A stretch of 10,018 nt of DNA from Chitinophagales bacterium (GTDB taxonomy: Bacteria; Bacteroidota; Bacteroidia; Chitinophagales; BACL12), in contig JACMJP010000059.1 of NCBI GenBank assembly GCA_014380545.1, positions 1 to 10,018 on the forward strand. The letters run 5' to 3'. The position numbers and the translations under genes were made by a program. Below the pieces are notes generated by a model. That model was not told the DNA's origin. It saw nothing but the letters and a program-made list of their open reading frames with translations, and did no database searches. Shown one piece after another: positions 6,463 through 10,018 of the stretch (positions are counted from its first letter, which is position 1; every line of letters begins with the position of its first letter).

Positions 6463-7494
6463 TTAATTCTTTTCAAATAAATAATGACTTACAAACCATT
6501 CTCTGCCATTTTTATATCCCCATAATTCAGCGCAAGCCATAAAAAATACCCTCCAGTAAACCCACCATTTAATCTTTTTCTCTTCTCCGTATACATTTTT
6601 TAATATAGGTAATATTTCATTTTTATGCGCATCCATGTTTTGTAACCACACATTCGCTGTTTTTTCATAATGAGTTCCATCCCAGTGCCAGTGGTCTTTT
6701 ATCTTAAAATGATCATTAAAATAAAACAACAAGTCATCGGAAGGCATAATGCCACCAGTAAAAAAATATTTACTCATCCAGTCAGTTTCATCCTTCACAT
6801 CAAAATAATAAGTGAATTCCTTATGGGTAAAAATATGTACGAACAATTTTCCATCTGCATTTAAAAATCCATGAATTTTTTCCAGGAGCTTCTCATAATT
6901 GCGCATGTGTTCAAACATTTCTACGGAAACAACCCGGTCAAATTTCTCATCAATGGAAAATACATTCATATCCGCAGTAATGATCTGCACATTATTTAAA
7001 CCCCGCTCCCGACAGCAATTATCAATATATTCTTTTTGTGATGCTGAATTACTTACCCCTGTAATTTGTACCTCAGGAAAATATTTAGCGACATACATTG
7101 TTAAGCTTCCCCAGCCGCAACCCAGTTCAAGAATATGCATTCCGTTTTTTATTTCCGCATGTTCGCATGTAATTTTTAAAGCAAGTGATTCAGCATCATC
7201 CAAATTTTTACATGTATCATCCCAATAGCAGGATGAGTATTTCATATTACTTCCCATTACATATTTAAAAAAATCGGCAGGGAGTTCGTAGTGCTGTTCA
7301 TTGGCAGCTTTTGTTTCTATAGCAATGGGTGATGACCTTAACCCAGAAATGATCTTCATTAAATGTTCCTGCTGTTTCTCCTGAGAAGCTTTTGTTTCCT
7401 CCTTTATACGTTGCACAAGGAGTTGTCTTATCTTCCACCTAATAAGATAATCGGGCACTTTATTTCTTTCAAGTAATAAGTCCTGTAAGCGCAT
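6463..7494 (-). CDS. CFA/coclaurine-N-methyltransferase-like SAM methyltransferase (operon gene 1)
   Basis: This is a class I SAM-dependent methyltransferase of the cyclopropane-synthase superfamily, from the branch that includes plant coclaurine and pavine N-methyltransferases. The 343-residue protein has a basic N-terminal helical region (VPDYLIRWKIRQLLVQRI, 13-30), the entry motif NEQHYELPADFF (65-76), YSSCYW (86-91), the SAM-binding ILELGCGWGS (121-130), VSNSASQKEYI (147-157), VEMFEHM (191-197) with an E/H pair, and HIFTHKEFTYYFD (220-232 region). The C-terminus (WRVFFMACAELWGYKNGREW) is typical of this branch. It differs clearly from the CFA-like gene 4: it lacks that protein's long N-terminal lipid-binding region, and retains the EH pair that gene 4 has lost. 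The ATG at 7494 is preceded by the 308-base divergent region that probably carries the operon promoter. The substrate could be a lipid acyl chain, inferred from neighbours, or a small amine, suggested by the plant relatives. Confidence 0.87.
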   Translation of the reverse strand: MRLQDLLLERNKVPDYLIRWKIRQLLVQRIKEETKASQEKQQEHLMKIISGLRSSPIAIETKAANEQHYELPADFFKYVMGSNMKYSSCYWDDTCKNLDDAESLALKITCEHAEIKNGMHILELGCGWGSLTMYVAKYFPEVQITGVSNSASQKEYIDNCCRERGLNNVQIITADMNVFSIDEKFDRVVSVEMFEHMRNYEKLLEKIHGFLNADGKLFVHIFTHKEFTYYFDVKDETDWMSKYFFTGGIMPSDDLLFYFNDHFKIKDHWHWDGTHYEKTANVWLQNMDAHKNEILPILKNVYGEEKKIKWWVYWRVFFMACAELWGYKNGREWFVSHYLFEKN

Positions 7495-7519
7495 GTGTCG
7501 TTTCTAAAATTAAAGAATT

Positions 7520-7528
7520 GCGAAAATA
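7520..7528 (-). promoter_or_regulatory. Candidate -7 box for the lipid-modification operon
   Basis: Read on the minus strand, TATTTTCGC differs from TAnnTTTGC by one base. It ends 25 bases before the ATG at 7494. The nearest upstream TTG is about 15 bases away, shorter than the usual 19-21, so the -33 box is doubtful. Confidence 0.3.
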
Positions 7529-7546
7529 GTATTAAATCATAAACAA

Positions 7547-7563
7547 GCGAATTTCGCATATGC
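7547..7563. promoter_or_regulatory. Overlapping palindromes upstream of the lipid operon, possible operator
   Basis: GCGAATTTCGC (7547-7557) is a perfect 5-base inverted repeat around one central base. It overlaps GCATATGC (7556-7563), a perfect 8-base palindrome. Another TGCGAAAA-like half site lies at 7519-7526, at the candidate -7 box. The position 50-70 bases upstream of the operon start suits a regulator site, but no regulator gene is in the window, and short palindromes arise by chance in AT-rich DNA. Confidence 0.25.
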
Positions 7564-7686
7564 AGGTTTTACAACATCCTGAAATCCGTAATAAACCCTT
7601 AGAACATACGCAGATAGTAAACAAAGATTATCGGTCTTGCAACTTTTTTTTATTCATAAATATCTATTATTTACTTCGTGATCCAA

Positions 7687-7715
7687 TTTGAGACTGCAAC
7701 CCAAAAAATATTTTT
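7687..7715 (+). promoter_or_regulatory. Weak promoter candidate for the 7803 membrane-protein gene
   Basis: TTTG (7687-7690) is followed after 18 bases by TATTTTTA (7709-7716), which fits TAnnTTTG with one mismatch. The spacing is one base below the usual 19-21. It would give a leader of about 80 bases. An alternative -7-like TACTTTTTC lies at 7772-7780 but has no TTTG at a suitable distance. Confidence 0.2.
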
Positions 7716-7802
7716 ACGTTCACTGGCATAGTGATTGAACAATAGGCAGTTTTTTTTCGTATATCAATTTATACTTTTTCAATTAAAATAATATCGTTTG
7801 CT

Positions 7803-8231
7803 ATGGTTAAACAATTCGGTCTTCCAAGTTATGTGATCTGGCTTTTTGCCGGGCTAGCTTTTGTAACTATAGGTATACTTGCTGTTTTTGAATGGACATT
7901 TGGTATTGCAGCATTCGGATTGACAGCAGGAGTAGCAGCAGCAGGATATTGGTTTTTCTTCCGGCCTGCATTTGTTGAAATGGATATTATGAAAGCAGGC
8001 GAACCTGCAATGGCCATTATTTTAAAAGTTTGGGAAACAGGAATTACGATAGATCATAATCCAAGAATAGGAATGCGCCTTGAAATAAGAACACAAAATA
8101 AAGTGCCTTATGAGGTGGAAGTGAAACACAATGTTAAAAAGGATTCGCTAAAAATGTTTCAGACTGGCAGAACACTGAATGTGAAAATTGATTCAAGAGA
8201 TCCTAAAAAAGTAGCCATACTTCCAAAATAA
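7803..8231 (+). CDS. Small two-helix membrane protein of unknown function
   Basis: I do not recognise this 142-residue protein with certainty. It has two hydrophobic helices, about 11-29 (VIWLFAGLAFVTIGILAVF) and 32-53, ending at FFFRP, followed by a soluble domain of about 90 residues (60-142). The short N-terminus and the Arg after helix 2 would place both ends in the cytoplasm under the positive-inside rule. The soluble part has a small beta-rich look, with the pattern GEPAMAIILKVWETGITIDHNPRI, then a YEVEV strand and a final TGRTLNVKIDSRDPKKVAIL. This resembles compact domains attached to membrane helices in DUF3592-like or SHOCT-associated proteins, but that is only resemblance. The ATG at 7803 is the first in the frame and gives a hydrophobic helix shortly after. 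It is a single-gene unit, divergent from the lipid operon and closed by the terminator at 8254. Confidence 0.8.
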   Translation: MVKQFGLPSYVIWLFAGLAFVTIGILAVFEWTFGIAAFGLTAGVAAAGYWFFFRPAFVEMDIMKAGEPAMAIILKVWETGITIDHNPRIGMRLEIRTQNKVPYEVEVKHNVKKDSLKMFQTGRTLNVKIDSRDPKKVAILPK

Positions 8232-8253
8232 TTTACTATACCTATGGCAATAA

Positions 8254-8289
8254 AAGACCCTGTCCTCTTGTGGCAGGGTCTTATTTTTT
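8254..8289. terminator. Rho-independent terminator, probably bidirectional
   Basis: The arms AAGACCCTG (8254-8262) and CAGGGTCTT (8274-8282) pair perfectly over 9 bases, extendable by a G-T and a C-G pair, around a short loop. A run of six T follows at 8284-8289 on the plus strand, 23 bases after the stop of the membrane-protein gene. On the minus strand the hairpin is followed by TTTTATTG, so it may also end the convergent sugar-dehydrogenase transcript, whose stop is at 8306. Confidence 0.88.
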
Positions 8290-8305
8290 ATCAGTCTGTT
8301 TTTAA

Positions 8306-9952
8306 TTATTCGGCAATAATAATTTTCTGAGTATTTAATACAGTTCCGTTTTGTACAAATTCAACAATGTACATTCCTGCTGAGAGATCAGAAATATCCA
8401 ACTGTTCATTATCCTGCATCATTTTTTGAGTAATTATATTACCGTTTATAGTTCTTATCAATATATCAATATTATCTCCTTTTGCCTGCAGAATAAAATC
8501 ATTATCACCATTATTGGAAATAAATTGCGGAATGTCGTTTTTGCTTTGCGCACCAGTTTGTTTTAATGCACTTGTAGTAAACGCTCCGGTTTCTGTATAT
8601 AAAGTTGGTACTCCTGCACATTTATTCTTTATACTAAAACTATAATTTGATGAAGCAGTTAATCCCGTAAGTGAAACAGAGGTTCCTGTTGTGCTTATAG
8701 TGGTCCATGGCATCCCGGTTTTTTTGTATTGCACTTTATAAGTTGGTGAACCTACATTTTCCCAGCTTATTGTTGCGGTGGTTGCTGTAATCCCAGTTAC
8801 ATCAACTCCCCAAACCGGTCCGCAATTTTCATCTATAACATGATAAATATTTCCGTTAGATAAATTACATGCATATATTTCTCCGTCCGTTGCTTCACCG
8901 AATGAAGAAATATCTGATTGCAATCCCGAAATAAATTCTGTATTCCATCCGCCCACACCATCTGGTATAATTGTCCAGAAATTCCCGGTTACATAATCGC
9001 ACATAATATAATAGCCATACATGCCTGGAAATTCTGATCCACGATAAACATATCCTCCGCTAAGTGCAAAACCTCCAGAAGCAAAACTATGATCATAAGT
9101 AAAAATTGGAAATACAAACGGATCATCCAGGTCGCATAATGAAGTGATATATTCTTCATCTCCTTCATAACATCTCCACCCGTAATTTTCTCCGCCTGCT
9201 GATGAAGCCGGTTGAAAATCTATTTCCTCCCAGTCATTTTGGCCAACATCCCCTATCCACATATCGCCGGTTAAACGATCAAAACTAAAACGCCATGGGT
9301 TTCTTAAACCATAAGCCCAAATTTCATCATCACCCGAAATACCAACAAAAGGATTACCCGCAGGAATTGCATAAGGGCTTGCGGCATCCACATCAATACG
9401 CAAAACTTTTCCAAGCTTTTGCGATGTAATATCCTGTGCCCTGTTTCCCGGATCATCACCACTTCCTCCGTCACCTGTTGGAATATATAAATAACCATCA
9501 GGACCGAATGCAATGTCTCCACCATTATGATTTGAAAATGGCTGTGTGATACTAAGGATCATAAATTCGCTTAAACTGTTTCCAAGATTAGGATTCGCTG
9601 CATCAACACTAAATCTTGATATTCTTGTGTTGCCTGAGTTATTTGTGTAGTTTACATAAAAATATCCGTTGCTTGCATAATCCGGATGAAATGCTAAACC
9701 AAGCAAACCCTGTTCGCTGCCACCTGATCCTACTCTCGGATCTATATTCATAAATGTTGTTATTGTTCCGTCGGCATGTAATATTTTAATTATGCCTCCT
9801 CTTTCAACAATAAATAATCTTTCATCGCCGGCATTTCTAATTGCTACCGGCGAACTAAAGCCGGTGGCTACTGTTTGTAATTCAATTTGCGGCTGCGAAA
9901 ACACTGTGTGTGTAATAAGGATCATTGAAATAGTAAACAATGATTTTCTCAT
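8306..9952 (-). CDS. Secreted PQQ-dependent sugar-dehydrogenase-like protein with FnIII and type IX sorting domain
   Basis: This extracellular beta-propeller belongs to the glucose/sorbosone dehydrogenase family, which oxidises aldoses with PQQ. The 548 residues comprise a signal peptide (1-19, cleaved near VFS-QPQ), a propeller domain (about 25-375), a fibronectin type III domain (about 378-461) and a type IX secretion sorting domain (about 478-548, with DNIDILIRTINGNII and SDLSAGMYIVEFV). Propeller markers include GLLGLAFHPDY (82-92), NHNGGDIAFGPDG (141-153) with probable catalytic His142, PTGDGGSGDDPGNRAQD (158-174, a calcium-site-like loop), LRNPWRFSFD (216-225) with a PQQ-binding Arg, and GENYGWRCYEG (254-264). 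The ATG at 9952 directly precedes a basic, hydrophobic signal sequence. No good promoter match is seen in the 66 bases upstream within the window. The sugar oxidised, and whether PQQ is really bound, cannot be told; some family members lack known activity. No PQQ synthesis genes are visible here. Confidence 0.92.
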   Translation of the reverse strand: MRKSLFTISMILITHTVFSQPQIELQTVATGFSSPVAIRNAGDERLFIVERGGIIKILHADGTITTFMNIDPRVGSGGSEQGLLGLAFHPDYASNGYFYVNYTNNSGNTRISRFSVDAANPNLGNSLSEFMILSITQPFSNHNGGDIAFGPDGYLYIPTGDGGSGDDPGNRAQDITSQKLGKVLRIDVDAASPYAIPAGNPFVGISGDDEIWAYGLRNPWRFSFDRLTGDMWIGDVGQNDWEEIDFQPASSAGGENYGWRCYEGDEEYITSLCDLDDPFVFPIFTYDHSFASGGFALSGGYVYRGSEFPGMYGYYIMCDYVTGNFWTIIPDGVGGWNTEFISGLQSDISSFGEATDGEIYACNLSNGNIYHVIDENCGPVWGVDVTGITATTATISWENVGSPTYKVQYKKTGMPWTTISTTGTSVSLTGLTASSNYSFSIKNKCAGVPTLYTETGAFTTSALKQTGAQSKNDIPQFISNNGDNDFILQAKGDNIDILIRTINGNIITQKMMQDNEQLDISDLSAGMYIVEFVQNGTVLNTQKIIIAE

Positions 9953-10018
9953 ACTTTGTTTTTTAAATGATGAAATAATAATTAAACAAAAAGATGTGTG
10001 CAGAAATGTGAATAGGAA

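Larger units (their letters stand above)
7495..7802. other. 308-base divergent intergenic region
   Basis: No convincing gene is present between the leftward lipid operon and the rightward membrane-protein gene. The region is AT-rich with several T-runs (around 7643-7651 and 7750-7758). It holds overlapping palindromes at 7547-7563, a one-mismatch -7 box facing the operon, and a one-mismatch promoter pair facing the 7803 gene. A small hairpin, CACT/AGTG with a 5-base loop (7721-7733), is too weak to interpret. The length is much greater than the other gaps in this window, which suggests regulation on one or both sides. Confidence 0.6.

Noticed and set aside
6203..7228. Plus-strand open frames opposite the FAD oxidoreductase and methyltransferase genes
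   Set aside because: The opposite strand encodes complete proteins with conserved motifs throughout; these frames are shadows.
7629..7660. T-run after TCGGTCTTGCAAC as a possible terminator
   Set aside because: No stem of useful length precedes the T-run on the plus strand, and no gene ends there.
7829..8017. Minus-strand open frame of 62 codons opposite the membrane-protein gene
   Set aside because: The plus-strand frame has two credible membrane helices, an ATG and a terminator; the antisense frame has none of these.
9304..9525. Second minus-strand frame of 73 codons inside the sugar dehydrogenase gene
   Set aside because: It is another frame within a continuous 548-codon gene with conserved motifs across this stretch; no frameshift is needed.

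Overview
The window is AT-rich, densely packed bacterial DNA that most likely comes from a member of the Bacteroidota. Three signs support this: a secreted enzyme ends in a type IX secretion (Por) C-terminal sorting domain; clear Shine-Dalgarno sequences are missing before the genes; and the divergent promoter region around 2750 has a perfect match to the Bacteroidota -7 box TAnnTTTGC. A Chitinophagales- or Sphingobacteriales-like lineage is a guess. I see no mobile element, CRISPR array, tRNA or rRNA.

Layout. Positions 1-2739 hold a minus-strand housekeeping run, transcribed right to left: a bifunctional phosphoglucose/phosphomannose isomerase, lipB (octanoyltransferase), and an RluA/RluD-type pseudouridine synthase that runs off the left edge. 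Divergent from it, with only 34 bases between the chosen starts, is yraN (UPF0102, PD-(D/E)XK nuclease fold). The palindrome TTTGCAAA in that gap appears to supply the -7 boxes of both promoters. yraN ends 6 bases from the end of the next, convergent operon.

Positions 3173-7494 hold a compact four-gene minus-strand operon, the most interesting part of the window. In transcription order it encodes a CFA/coclaurine-N-methyltransferase-like SAM methyltransferase, a COG2907-type FAD amine-oxidase-like oxidoreductase, a DUF1365 protein, and a second CFA-synthase-like methyltransferase. Genes 2 and 3 overlap by 10 bases, and genes 3 and 4 are 1 base apart. The combination of FAD oxidoreductase, DUF1365 and CFA synthase recurs in bacteria and points to modification of unsaturated acyl chains of membrane phospholipids. 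Having two different methyltransferases beside one flavoenzyme suggests a multistep product rather than a simple cyclopropane. The product is unknown to me.

Positions 7495-7802 are a 308-base divergent intergenic region with overlapping palindromes and weak promoter matches. To its right lies a small two-helix membrane protein of unknown function (7803-8231, plus strand), then a strong, probably bidirectional terminator (8254-8289). Last is a minus-strand gene for a secreted PQQ-dependent sugar-dehydrogenase-like beta-propeller, followed by a fibronectin type III domain and a type IX sorting domain (8306-9952).
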